This document shows positions 56,797 to 64,000 of a stretch of DNA of 64,000 nt, piece after piece. The translations under genes were made by a program, and so were the position numbers. The notes below the pieces were generated by a model. It had not been told where the DNA came from, searched no databases, and saw only the letters and a program-made list of their open reading frames with translations. The stretch lies in the NCBI RefSeq assembly GCF_021390325.1, contig NZ_JAJUWU010000023.1, forward strand, positions 1 to 64,000. The letters run 5' to 3'. The stretch comes from Jiella avicenniae. Lineage in GTDB: Bacteria; Pseudomonadota; Alphaproteobacteria; Rhizobiales; Rhizobiaceae. How positions within the stretch are numbered: the stretch's first letter is position 1; every line of letters starts with the position of its first letter.

Positions 56797-57765
56797 GTGA
56801 GCGACACTGAAGACCGGCCGCGATTTGCCGAAATCCCCGGCAATCCGGCGCCGGAGAGACTCGTCGGCGGATTCATCGAGACCTCCGACCGGCGGCGGAT
56901 CCGCTATGCCGTCTCCAAGGCCCCCGGCGCTTCCCGGGGCACGGTCCTCCTCCTGCAGGGCCGCAACGAGGCGATCGAGAAATATTTCGAGACGATCGGC
57001 GATCTCAATGATCGCGGCTTCTCGGTGGTCACCTTCGACTGGCGCGGCCAGGGTGGCTCGGAACGGGCGCTCCGCCGCTCGTCCCTCGGCCACGTCAAGC
57101 ATATCGGCCAGTATCTGATCGATCTCGAATGCATCCTGCAGGACGTGGTGCTGCCGGACTGCCGCGGCCCCTACACCATCCTCGCCCATTCGATGGGCGG
57201 CCTGATCGCCCTGCACGCCGCCTCGCGCCATGCCAACACCGTCGAGCGGCTGGTCCTGTTCGCGCCGCTGATCGGCTTCGCGTCCAATTTGCCCGGCCTG
57301 CGGACATTGTCGCGCCTTTCCACCGCGGGCCGCTGGCTCGGGCTGTCGACGCGTCCCGTGCGGCGGGCGATCCCGGGCCGGCTGCCGAACCCCGCCGACA
57401 ATCCGCTGACGTCGGACCCGCGACGCTACGAGCGCAACCGGCTTCTGGCCCAGACCGCGCCGCAGCTCTTCATCGGCAGCCCCACCGTCGCCTGGCTGGC
57501 GACCATGACGCGGGCGATGCGACGGCTGGACGATTCCGCCGAAATCGCCGCGCTCTCGATTCCGACGCTGATCGTCACGGCGGGCGCCGATCAGGTCGTC
57601 TCCTCGGCGGCGGCCGAGCGCCTCGCCTATCGCATGCGCTGCGGCTCGTCGCTGACGATCCCGCTGGCGCGGCACGAACTTTTGCAGGAGGCCGACCGCT
57701 TCCGCGAACAGGCGCTCGAGGCCTTCGATGCCTATGTCGGCAACCCGGCGCTCGCCGCCGCCTGA
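56797..57765 (+). CDS. Alpha/beta hydrolase, lysophospholipase-like
   Basis: This encodes a 322-residue serine hydrolase of the PldB/monoacylglycerol lipase type. The nucleophile elbow is AHSMGG, the acid is in VTAGADQVV and the catalytic His is in LARHELLQE. The oxyanion region is LLLQGRNEAIEKYFETIGDL, then VVTFDWRGQGGS, a lysophospholipase signature. There is no signal peptide, so a cytosolic or peripheral location is expected. The start is GTG 56797 immediately before SDTEDRPRFAEIPG. It converges with hisN, leaving 39 bases between stop codons. Confidence 0.9.
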   Translation: MSDTEDRPRFAEIPGNPAPERLVGGFIETSDRRRIRYAVSKAPGASRGTVLLLQGRNEAIEKYFETIGDLNDRGFSVVTFDWRGQGGSERALRRSSLGHVKHIGQYLIDLECILQDVVLPDCRGPYTILAHSMGGLIALHAASRHANTVERLVLFAPLIGFASNLPGLRTLSRLSTAGRWLGLSTRPVRRAIPGRLPNPADNPLTSDPRRYERNRLLAQTAPQLFIGSPTVAWLATMTRAMRRLDDSAEIAALSIPTLIVTAGADQVVSSAAAERLAYRMRCGSSLTIPLARHELLQEADRFREQALEAFDAYVGNPALAAA

Positions 57766-57804
57766 TCATCGCGAGGTCCGGCGGGACCTCATTCCCGGTC
57801 GCGG

Positions 57805-58584
57805 TCAGCCGGCGAGGATCCGCAGCGCCGCCTCGTGAAGCTCGGTCGTCGCCGCCGCGACGATGTCGCCGCCGCGTTCGGGCCTGTCGCCGGCGAAGGT
57901 CGTGACGATGCCGCCGGCCTGCTCGACCAGCGGAATCAGCGCTGCGATGTCGTAAGGCTTCAACCCGGCTTCGACGACGAGATCGACATGCCCCGCGGCG
58001 AGCATCGCGAAGGCGTAGCAGTCGGTGCCGAAACGGGTCAGGCGGGCGGCCGTCTCCAAAGCTTCGAAGCGGCCGATGAGATCGCCGGAAAAGAGCCGTG
58101 GCGAGGTCGTGAACAGGGTCGCGTCGGCGATCCTCCCGGTCCTGCGGACGGCGATCGGCCGAGCCTCGCCGTCGCCGCGCTTCAGGAAGCTGCCGCTGCC
58201 GTCGGCGAAGAAGCGCTCGCCGGTGAAGGGCTGGGACATGATGCCCAACGTCGCCCGGCCTCCGGCATAATGGCCGATCAGCGTTCCCCAGACGGGGATG
58301 CCGGTGATGAAGGCGCGGGTGCCGTCGATGGGGTCGATGATCCAGCGGCGGTCGCCCCCGCCGGTCTCGCCATATTCCTCGCCGACGATCGCATGATCGG
58401 GAAAGCGCTCCCCGATCATCTGCCGGATCGCCCGCTCGGCGGCGCGGTCGGCCTCGGTGACCGGGTCGAAGGCACCGCCGGAAAGCTTGTTTTCGATGCC
58501 TCCGCCGGCGCGAAAGCGCGGCAGGGTCTCGCGGTCGGCCGCGTCGGCCAGTTGCAGGAGGAAGTGTGCGTCAGGTTCGCCCAT
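57805..58584 (-). CDS. hisN: Histidinol-phosphatase, inositol monophosphatase family
   Basis: This encodes a 259-residue IMPase-fold phosphatase. Metal ligands are in IVGEEYGE, WIIDPIDGTRAFITG and LKPYDIAALIPLVEQAGG. The GGGIENKLSGGAFDPVTEAD start and order fit the HisN type that removes phosphate from histidinol-phosphate in alphaproteobacteria and actinobacteria. Discrimination from SuhB-type inositol phosphatases rests on family memory and on the neighbours (an N-formylglutamate amidohydrolase family gene and cpdR, as in Sinorhizobium). A candidate small RNA is transcribed divergently from its upstream region. Confidence 0.88.
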   Translation of the reverse strand: MGEPDAHFLLQLADAADRETLPRFRAGGGIENKLSGGAFDPVTEADRAAERAIRQMIGERFPDHAIVGEEYGETGGGDRRWIIDPIDGTRAFITGIPVWGTLIGHYAGGRATLGIMSQPFTGERFFADGSGSFLKRGDGEARPIAVRRTGRIADATLFTTSPRLFSGDLIGRFEALETAARLTRFGTDCYAFAMLAAGHVDLVVEAGLKPYDIAALIPLVEQAGGIVTTFAGDRPERGGDIVAAATTELHEAALRILAG

Positions 58585-58677
58585 GGCCCCGGAATCCCTG
58601 CGTGTGGCTCGACCGAGGCCGGCCGGTGATTATCACGAAATTGTGAATTCCCGCTACGGCAGAATCGGTCAGAAGCG

Positions 58678-58706
58678 TTGACATATTTGGCATCGCACCA
58701 TAGTTT
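58678..58706 (+). promoter_or_regulatory. Sigma-70-type promoter of the candidate small RNA
   Basis: A perfect -35 TTGACA (58678-58683) is followed by a 17-base spacer and TAGTTT (58701-58706). The expected transcription start is about 58713. There is no plus-strand protein gene before the strong terminator at 58763-58795. Confidence 0.75.
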
Positions 58707-58712
58707 TTGCGG

Positions 58713-58795
58713 TGCGGCATCCGTGCCGTTGCCCTTATGGGCGTTTCCTCCCTAGACTCGAGACCGCGCTGCGTCACTGCAGTGCGGTTTTTTTT
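58713..58795 (+). ncRNA. Candidate small regulatory RNA upstream of hisN
   Basis: A transcript of about 83 nucleotides is bounded by a consensus-like promoter and a strong intrinsic terminator. It would fold as a hairpin CGGCA-TCCG-TGCCG (about 58715-58728), a second GCCC-TTAT-GGGC (about 58731-58742), an unpaired pyrimidine stretch TTTCCTCCC that could pair with ribosome binding sites, and the terminator stem. The layout, divergent from an inositol-monophosphatase-family gene, recalls the Rhizobiales suhB RNA motif (Rfam RF00519) and the alpha-r class of trans-acting sRNAs. That identity is from memory and is not verified. Confidence 0.7.
58763..58795 (+). terminator. Strong rho-independent terminator without upstream protein gene
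   Basis: ACCGCGCTGC pairs with GCAGTGCGGT (ten pairs, one G-U) around GTCACT, and is followed by eight T residues. It is correctly oriented only for a plus-strand transcript. It is the best terminator in the window. Confidence 0.93.
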
Positions 58796-58833
58796 ACCCG
58801 AAATCCGGGGGCCGTCGTCGGCGCGAGGCGCCG

Positions 58834-59736
58834 TCACTCGGCTGCGGCAGGACGCGCCGCGCATTCGGCGGCGACGTCCGCGGCAAAGCGGTCGACGAAG
58901 TCGGCGAGCTGCGCCTTCAGCCGGCCAAATCCGTGATGGGGAAGGAACCGGGTCTCGTCGGCATAGAGCCCCCTGTTGATCTCCACCTGAATGGCATGCA
59001 GGCCGCGGCCCGGCTGGCCGTAATGCTCGGTGATGTAGCCGCCGGCATAGGGCTTGTTGCGGGCGACGTCGAAGCCGAAGGCGGCGAGATGCGTGGTGGC
59101 CATGGCGACGAAGCGGCTCGACGCGCTGGTTCCGTAGCGATCGCCGAGGACGATGTCCGGCCGCCGCCCGCCGGGAAGCGCCCGGACGCTGGAGGGCATC
59201 GAGTGGCAATCGATCAGAATGGCGAGGCCGAAGCGGTCGCGCGTCCGGTCGAGCAGGCCTGCGAGCGATTCGTGGAACGGCTGATAGATGGATTCGATCC
59301 GCCCAATCGCCGCGGCGACGGGCAGCGTCTCGCGGTAGATCTCCTCGTTCTCGGCGACGATCCGCGGGATCGTGCCGAGGCCGCCGGCCACCCGCAGCGA
59401 AGCACTGTTGACGAAGCCCGGCAATGCCCCGGCGAACATCTTCGGGTCGAGTTCGAAGGGCTCGCGATTGACGTCGAGATAGGCCCGCGGGAAGCGCGCG
59501 CGGATCAGCGGCGCGCCGAGAGCCGGCGCGAAGGCGAAGAGATCGTCGACGAAGATGTCCTCGGAGCGGCGAATTGCCTCACCACCCAGCCGCGTCGCCG
59601 CAAGAAGATCGGAAGGATAGTCCCGGCCGCTGTGGGGGGAGCAGAAGACGAAGGGGATCGCCGCGTCGCGCGGCTCGACGATCTCGAAGGCCGGCACCAG
59701 GCCATCGCTGGTCTTCAGTGTCGGAATGTCCGTCAA
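58834..59736 (-). CDS. N-formylglutamate amidohydrolase family protein
   Basis: This encodes a 300-residue protein with the family blocks FVFCSPHSGRDYPSDLL, RARFPRAYLDVNREPFELDP, LAILIDCHSMPSS and GYITEHYGQPGRGLHAIQVE. The His and Asp residues in them bind zinc. Family members split N-formyl-glutamate in the Hut pathway; no hut genes are here. In Sinorhizobium a member sits between hisN and cpdR1 as here, so the true substrate may differ. TTG 59736 is preferred because GAGGGA precedes it; the TTG at 59766 has no ribosome site. Confidence 0.9.
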   Translation of the reverse strand: MTDIPTLKTSDGLVPAFEIVEPRDAAIPFVFCSPHSGRDYPSDLLAATRLGGEAIRRSEDIFVDDLFAFAPALGAPLIRARFPRAYLDVNREPFELDPKMFAGALPGFVNSASLRVAGGLGTIPRIVAENEEIYRETLPVAAAIGRIESIYQPFHESLAGLLDRTRDRFGLAILIDCHSMPSSVRALPGGRRPDIVLGDRYGTSASSRFVAMATTHLAAFGFDVARNKPYAGGYITEHYGQPGRGLHAIQVEINRGLYADETRFLPHHGFGRLKAQLADFVDRFAADVAAECAARPAAAE

Positions 59737-59890
59737 TCGTCCCTCTTCGCTTGCTTTCGACGACAATTAGGGCCGCAGGCCAATTTGCGCCAATTCCTTT
59801 TAGAAAATATCGGACCATTCTGGTATGAAATTCGTGTAAGGATCGGCCGACAAACGGTCCGGTCCACCGAGGCGAATGCGGATTTGAGGA

Positions 59891-60256
59891 ATGGCGAAGA
59901 TACTGCTTGCAGAAGACGACAACGACATGCGCCGCTTCCTGGCCAAGGCGCTGGAACGGGCGGGCTACGAGGTGGTGGCGTTCGACAATGGCGGAAGCGC
60001 CTATGAGCGGCTTCGCGAAGAGCCGTTTTCGCTGCTCCTCACCGACATCGTCATGCCGGAAATGGACGGGATCGAACTGGCCCGACGGGCGACCGAACTC
60101 GATCCCGACCTGAAGGTGATGTTCATCACCGGCTTCGCCGCCGTCGCCCTCAATCCCGATTCGAAGGCGCCGAAGAACGCCAAGATCCTGTCGAAGCCCT
60201 TCCACCTGCGCGAACTCGTGGACGAGGTCGGCAAGATCCTCGAGGACGCCGCCTGA
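59891..60256 (+). CDS. cpdR: Single-domain response regulator CpdR
   Basis: This encodes a 121-residue receiver domain without an output domain. The acidic pocket is AEDDND (residues 8-13), the phospho-acceptor is D52 in LLLTDIVMPEMDG, and the conserved lysine is in KILSKPFHLREL. Sequence and length match CpdR of Caulobacter and CpdR1 of Sinorhizobium. Unphosphorylated CpdR binds ClpXP and delivers cell-cycle substrates for degradation; the CckA-ChpT relay phosphorylates it. It is a single gene divergent from the amidohydrolase gene, with a 154-base spacer that is notably AT-richer near 59800-59840. Confidence 0.96.
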   Translation: MAKILLAEDDNDMRRFLAKALERAGYEVVAFDNGGSAYERLREEPFSLLLTDIVMPEMDGIELARRATELDPDLKVMFITGFAAVALNPDSKAPKNAKILSKPFHLRELVDEVGKILEDAA

Positions 60257-60530
60257 GACGGCGGACCGACGGCCCGGCACGGCCGGCGCATTCGGCGCAT
60301 CGGAACCCGGGCTCGCGTCCGCCAAGAGCGCGGACCGGATTTCGCGACGTTCGTGAGAACGGTGCTGCGGCAATCGATCCGCCGCATCGCCGGGCCTCCG
60401 CTACCGGATGACGGGGCCTTGCGAGGCCGGCGAAAATCCGGTCCGCAGCCCTGTCGCAAATGTTTCGCGAAAGGCGGTTTTCCCTGTTGACGGATCGCGC
60501 GGTCATGTGGTCTATGCCGCTCCGTCGAAT

Positions 60531-60605
60531 GGGCGTGTAGCTCAGCGGGAGAGCACTTCGTTGACATCGAAGGGGTCACAGGTTCAATCCCTGTCACGCC
60601 CACCA
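60531..60605 (+). tRNA. tRNA-Val (GAC)
   Basis: The cloverleaf is complete: acceptor GGGCGTG with CACGCCC, D arm GCTC-AGCGGGAGAGC, anticodon stem CTTCG/CGAAG with loop TTGACAT (anticodon GAC, 60563-60565), and T arm ACAGG-TTCAATC-CCTGT. A discriminator A and an encoded CCA end follow. It reads GUC and GUU valine codons. It is a single gene after cpdR, with no integrase or duplicated 3' end nearby, so there is no sign of use as an attachment site. Confidence 0.97.
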
Positions 60606-60741
60606 TTCGACCCCTCTCCGTCTTCGTGAAGACCGACCGATCGGATGGATCCCCCTCAGCGGTGATCCGTCGCCCGGTGTCCTTCGCCCGCCGGGCAGCC
60701 GGTGGACGGACCCGACGTGCCCCGAGCAGGCACGATGGCCC

Positions 60742-61188
60742 TCAGTCGAAGATCACGCCCTTCTTGAAGATGAAGCAGCCATAGGGCCGCGATTCGGCCG
60801 TGCGGACCACCGCATAGGTGGTCTTCGCCTCGTCGTAGAAGTCGAATCGCTCGACCGCTTCCATGGCGACGCTGCGTCCCTCGGCGGCATCGACGATTTC
60901 CTGCATGTCCCGATGGACCTCGAAATCGGCCTCCGGCTCGCCCTCCGGCGCCATGTAGCGCACCGGCGCCTCGACGAAGCTGTCGAGCGGCAGGAGCGAC
61001 AGGATCGCCCGTGCGGCCTCGTTGGTGCCGACGCCGGTCAGTTGCACGAGCGTCCCGGTCACCGTTTCTGCTGCGACGGAGGCGGCGGGAAAATTGCGGT
61101 CGACGAGGACGATCTCGTCCCCGTGCCCCATGGCCGCGAGCGTCTGCAGGAGTTCGGGCGTGACGAGCGGCGGAATGGTCTTGAGCAT
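60742..61188 (-). CDS. RbsD/FucU family sugar mutarotase
   Basis: This encodes a 148-residue protein starting MLKTIPPLVTPELLQTLAAM, with the active-site histidine in MGHGDEIVLVDRNFPA and the C-terminal block AVVRTAESRPYGCFIFKKGV. FucU members interconvert anomers of L-fucose, and RbsD those of ribose; the ending fits FucU better. The start at 61188 has GGAAGG upstream. No sugar transporter or isomerase genes are adjacent, unlike in most fuc operons, so it works with genes located elsewhere. Confidence 0.88.
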   Translation of the reverse strand: MLKTIPPLVTPELLQTLAAMGHGDEIVLVDRNFPAASVAAETVTGTLVQLTGVGTNEAARAILSLLPLDSFVEAPVRYMAPEGEPEADFEVHRDMQEIVDAAEGRSVAMEAVERFDFYDEAKTTYAVVRTAESRPYGCFIFKKGVIFD

Positions 61189-61311
61189 GAGCGGCCTTCC
61201 GAAATTGCAACGGCGATCATCTTCCGCCCGAGGGTCCACGACAAGCCCCTCCGGCCGGCGGGCTCGGCAGAGCCTCCGCCGAGCCCTTCCGGACGGCGCA
61301 TTCGCAGCCGT

Positions 61312-61485
61312 TCAGGGCAGCTTCTCTTCCTCCTCGGCGTCCTGCTCCTCGATGGGGACGTCCCGGCCGATCAGCCGCTCCCCGTCCTTCTTGCCGCGAA
61401 AGCCGTTGTCGGTGCGCTCGACGGCATTGCCGACGAGATCGGGCTGGTCGATCTCGTCCTCGGGGCGTTTCTTCGGATCGGGCAT
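61312..61485 (-). CDS. Small acidic hypothetical protein (57 aa)
   Basis: Translation of the minus strand from ATG 61485 gives a hydrophilic, highly charged protein: MPDPKKRPEDEIDQPDLVGN, then AVERTDNGFRGKKDGERLIG, ending EEEEKLP. A good ribosome site (GGGAGA) lies seven bases before the start. The even spread of charged residues, lack of hydrophobic runs and good start context support a real gene. The sequence looks intrinsically disordered. No family was recognised with certainty. It is downstream of the polysaccharide operon with a 135-base gap. Confidence 0.7.
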   Translation of the reverse strand: MPDPKKRPEDEIDQPDLVGNAVERTDNGFRGKKDGERLIGRDVPIEEQDAEEEEKLP

Positions 61486-61620
61486 GGCTTGGTCTCCCGT
61501 GAAGCGGAATGGTCGGGAGAAAGTCGGAAGGGCGCCGAGACGTTCCCACGCGATGCCGGACGTCCGTCGACGTTGCAGCCGTTTCGGCAGGAGCGCTACG
61601 GAAGCGTGTCGACCGGCCGC

Positions 61621-62655
61621 TCAGCCCGCACGCTGCCGATAGGCGAGAAACCAGTCGACGAAGGCGGCGATGCCGTCCTCCACCGTGGTCGCCGGACGAT
61701 AGTCGAGGGCGGCCTCGATCGCGCCGACGTCGGCGAAGGTGTCCTCGACGTCGCCGGTCTGCATCGGCTTCAGCTCGATGACGGCCTTCTTCCCGAGCGC
61801 CGCCTCCAGCACCTCGACGAAGCGCTTCAGCTCGATCGGTTTGCCGTTGCCGATGTTGAAGATGCGGAACGGCGCGGTGCTCGTCGCCGGATCGGGCCTC
61901 AGCGGATCGAAGCCGGGATCGGCCGTGGCGATCCGGTCGCTCGCGCGGACGACGCCCTCGACGATGTCGTCGACGAAGGTGAAGTCGCGGCTGTGGCGGC
62001 CGTGATTGAACAGGGCGATCGGCCGGCCGGCCATGATCTTTTCGGCGAAGGAGAAATACGCCATGTCCGGGCGGCCCCAGGGCCCGTAGACCGTGAAGAA
62101 GCGCAGGCCCGTCACCGGCAGCGCGAAGAGATGGCTGTAGGCGTGCGCCATCAGCTCGTTGGAGCGCTTCGTCGCCGCATAGAGCTGGATCGGATGATCG
62201 ACCCCGTCATGCTCGGAAAACGGCACCTTGCGGTTGGCGCCGTAGACGCTGGAGGACGAGGCGAAGGTGAGATGCGGCACCTTCGCATGGCGGCACACTT
62301 CGAGCATGTTGGCAAAGCCGACGAGATTGCTCGACACGTAGCTCTCGGGGTTTTCCAGCGAGTAGCGGACGCCGGCCTGGGCGGCGAGATGGATCACCCG
62401 GTCGAAGCCCTCGCCCGCAAACACCCGGTCGAGGGCGGCCCGGTCGGCGAGATCGGCCTCGACGAAGGTGAAGTCGTGACCGCCCTCCCGCCGCAGCCGA
62501 TCGAGTTCGGCGAGCCGTCCCCGCTTCAGCTCAGGATCGTAATAGTCGTTGACGCTGTCGAAGCCGACCACGCGGTCGCCCCGGGCGAGCAGTTTTCGCG
62601 CGGTGTGAAAGCCGATGAAACCGGCGACGCCGGTGAGAAGAACACGCTGGGACAT
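61621..62655 (-). CDS. NAD-dependent epimerase, UDP-glucuronate 4-epimerase type
   Basis: This encodes a 344-residue extended short-chain dehydrogenase. The NAD loop is [18 protein letters not shown], the Ser/Tyr/Lys catalytic residues lie in [14 protein letters not shown] and YAATKRSNE, and [19 protein letters not shown] is typical of UDP-glucuronate 4-epimerases, as is [14 protein letters not shown]. It would make UDP-galacturonate for capsule, exopolysaccharide or LPS. It is the third gene of a minus-strand operon: glycosyltransferase, deacetylase-like gene and this gene, 13 bases after the previous stop codon. Confidence 0.92.
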   Translation of the reverse strand: MSQRVLLTGVAGFIGFHTARKLLARGDRVVGFDSVNDYYDPELKRGRLAELDRLRREGGHDFTFVEADLADRAALDRVFAGEGFDRVIHLAAQAGVRYSLENPESYVSSNLVGFANMLEVCRHAKVPHLTFASSSSVYGANRKVPFSEHDGVDHPIQLYAATKRSNELMAHAYSHLFALPVTGLRFFTVYGPWGRPDMAYFSFAEKIMAGRPIALFNHGRHSRDFTFVDDIVEGVVRASDRIATADPGFDPLRPDPATSTAPFRIFNIGNGKPIELKRFVEVLEAALGKKAVIELKPMQTGDVEDTFADVGAIEAALDYRPATTVEDGIAAFVDWFLAYRQRAG

Positions 62656-62668
62656 CGGCGCGTCATAG

Positions 62669-63448
62669 TCACTTCGAGATCGGAAGCAAAGCCGGCCCAT
62701 CCCGGACGACCGCCGGATGGGCGACGAGCAGCCCGAGCAGCCGGTCGGTCAGCGCCCAGGCGCTCTCGTCGTGCTGGAGATGGTGGGTGAGGAGGCCGAT
62801 CGGCTCGGCGACGGCCGCGCTGCCTGTCCGGCCGTCGATCAGCGCGGCGAGGCGCCCGTCCGCCGCATCGAAGGTCAGGCCGCGCATCGCGCGCCAGTCC
62901 ATGACGTCGAGATGGGTGTTGAGTTCGGCAGGCTCGCCATCGGATGAATCCTTCGCCGCCCCGTAGACCGACAGGGTCGGCAGGCCGAGGCCGGCGAGCA
63001 AAGCGCGGGCGGTCCGGCCGATGCGGTTCCACGGCGGCACGAAGACCGGCCGGAAGCGATCGGCGAAGAGATCTTCCAGCCTCGCCTTGCCCGCGACGAT
63101 CTCCCCGCGCATCACGTCCGCCGGCCGGTGGTCACCGAATTCGGCGCGCTTTTCGCCGGGGGACGCATGGTTGGCATGGGCGTGGCCGTGGAGGAGCACC
63201 GAGACGCCCGCCTCGCCGGCGAGCCGCTCGGCCAGGGCCAGCTCGGCGCCGACGGGAATGACGGCGAGGGCGAGCGGCAGCGCATGGCGCTTCGCCAGAC
63301 CGAGCAGCCGGTCCAGTTCGGGCGTCACGCTCCGCGCGTCGTCGTCCCGCCACCACAGCGAGACCTGCCGGCCTTCGCCGGAAAGCCGGTCGAGCGCCGC
63401 CGCCGACCGCGGAAAATCACTGCCGGTGCGCGTGGCCGTCACGCTCAT
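62669..63448 (-). CDS. NodB-like polysaccharide deacetylase family protein
   Basis: This encodes a 259-residue protein with a variant NodB fold. Motif 1 is SLWWRDDDA (in place of TFDDG), motif 2 is [10 protein letters not shown] (His-x3-His zinc ligands), and motif 3 is FVPPWNRI (like RPPWG). The late catalytic His region is [12 protein letters not shown]. There is no signal peptide, which suggests cytosolic action on a lipid-linked or nucleotide-linked sugar, by inference. Its start overlaps the stop codon of the upstream glycosyltransferase by four bases (ATGA), so the two are coupled. Confidence 0.85.
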   Translation of the reverse strand: MSVTATRTGSDFPRSAAALDRLSGEGRQVSLWWRDDDARSVTPELDRLLGLAKRHALPLALAVIPVGAELALAERLAGEAGVSVLLHGHAHANHASPGEKRAEFGDHRPADVMRGEIVAGKARLEDLFADRFRPVFVPPWNRIGRTARALLAGLGLPTLSVYGAAKDSSDGEPAELNTHLDVMDWRAMRGLTFDAADGRLAALIDGRTGSAAVAEPIGLLTHHLQHDESAWALTDRLLGLLVAHPAVVRDGPALLPISK

Positions 63449-64000
63449 GCCGCCTCGGCCCTGAGGGCATCGCCGAGCAGGGCCGCCACACGGTCGAGAC
63501 CCGGCTCCGGCGAGAACCTCTCGCGCACCCGCCGCTCGCCGGCCTCGGCGAGACGCTGCGCCAGCGCCGGATCGTCCATCAGGCGGGCGATCGCCTCCGC
63601 CAGCGCCTTCGGATCGCGCTCCTCGACGAGGAGCCCTGTTTCACCGTCCGCGACCAGTTCCGGGATCGCCGAGACTCTCGTCGAGATCACCGGCAGGCGG
63701 TGGGCCTGCGCCTCCATCAGGACGTTGGGCAGCCCGTCGCGATCGCCGGACCTGGCGATGCGCGACGGCAGGACGAAGAGATCGGCCTTGGCGAGCAGGT
63801 CGAAGACCTCGCCGCGCTCGCGGCTGCCGTGCCAGGTGATGCGGTCGCCGATGCCGGCCTTGTCGGCCTGAGCCTTCAGATTCTTTGCGAGCGTCCCGCC
63901 GCCGACGTGATCGAAATGCCAGTTGCGGTCCTTCAGCCGCGCCAGCGCCCGGATGAGATCGGCGAAGCCCTTCTTCTCCACCGCCCGGCCGACCGAGACG
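63445..64000 (-). CDS. Glycosyltransferase family 4 protein (partial, cut by window edge)
   Basis: This is the C-terminal 184 residues or so of a GT-B glycosyltransferase; the frame continues beyond the right edge. Visible are the VSVGRAVEKKGFADLIRALA strand-helix after the hinge, the donor-binding GIGDRITWHGS segment, and GLPNVLMEAQAHRLPVISTR, the E-x7-E-like region of GT4 (Pfam Glycos_transf_1). It transfers a sugar from a nucleotide donor to a growing glycan. It is the first visible gene of the operon containing the NodB-like and epimerase genes. Confidence 0.93.
   Translation of the reverse strand, partial: VSVGRAVEKKGFADLIRALARLKDRNWHFDHVGGGTLAKNLKAQADKAGIGDRITWHGSRERGEVFDLLAKADLFVLPSRIARSGDRDGLPNVLMEAQAHRLPVISTRVSAIPELVADGETGLLVEERDPKALAEAIARLMDDPALAQRLAEAGERRVRERFSPEPGLDRVAALLGDALRAEAA

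Noticed and set aside
60531-60605. tRNA-Val as an integration site for a genomic island
   Set aside because: No integrase gene and no repeated tRNA 3' end was found downstream; flanking genes look native.

Overview
The window is high-GC DNA with dense, mostly well-recognised housekeeping genes of an alphaproteobacterium of the order Hyphomicrobiales (Rhizobiales). The evidence is the set of lineage-typical neighbours: rnd, mmcB, rpmI-rplT-pheS, the nfuA-tsaB-rimI-acyltransferase-miaB-phoH-ybeY-corC-lnt-HTH-metK-trmB block, murJ-glnD-mutS-olsB-lspA, and hisN / N-formylglutamate amidohydrolase / cpdR. A family such as Aurantimonadaceae is possible but cannot be fixed from this sequence alone. 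No prophage, insertion sequence, CRISPR array, rRNA or replication origin was seen.

Layout, left to right. 1-8.7 kb: a small basic protein, a secreted protein with an internal duplication, a UMF1-type MFS transporter, parC, a large exported protein, a DUF421 membrane protein and a 2H phosphoesterase. 8.7-9.9 kb: an accessory islet with a PAAR protein whose C-terminus looks like a colicin E5-type anticodon nuclease, followed by a probable immunity gene. 9.9-18 kb: aspS, then a loose surface-modification group (TPR-sulfotransferase, Hint-domain protein, methyltransferase-like protein) and rnd. 18-27.5 kb: L,D-transpeptidase, a CueR-like regulator, mmcB, and a minus-strand rpmI-rplT-pheS-x-x-x-pheT translation operon in which pheS and pheT are separated by a HEPN gene, its partner and a membrane protein; then trpS. 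27.5-41.8 kb: a conserved plus-strand core block carrying two inserted type II toxin-antitoxin modules (ParDE-like and VapBC). 41.8-42.3 kb: a solitary HigA-like antitoxin with a 28-codon stump of its toxin. 42.3-55.8 kb: murJ-glnD, a repeat-bearing exported protein, mutS, olsB, a YhdH-type reductase, lspA and two RNA methyltransferases. 56-60.6 kb: CoxG-like and lipase-like genes, hisN, a candidate small RNA with its own promoter and terminator, an N-formylglutamate amidohydrolase family gene, cpdR and tRNA-Val. 60.7-64 kb: a RbsD/FucU mutarotase, a 57-residue acidic protein, and a polysaccharide operon (glycosyltransferase, NodB-like deacetylase, UDP-glucuronate epimerase) running off the right edge.

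How the genes work together. Much of the window serves translation (aspS, pheST, trpS, rplT, rpmI, tsaB, rimI, miaB, trmB, ybeY, TrmH-type and RlmI-like methylases, RNase D) and the envelope (lnt, lspA, murJ, L,D-transpeptidase, probable OlsA and OlsB for ornithine lipids, polysaccharide genes). GlnD and CpdR connect it to nitrogen control and regulated proteolysis. The accessory interest lies in the PAAR-E5 effector/immunity pair, the HEPN pair inside the pheST operon, the decayed HigBA locus at a likely rearrangement joint, and the intergenic small RNA upstream of hisN.
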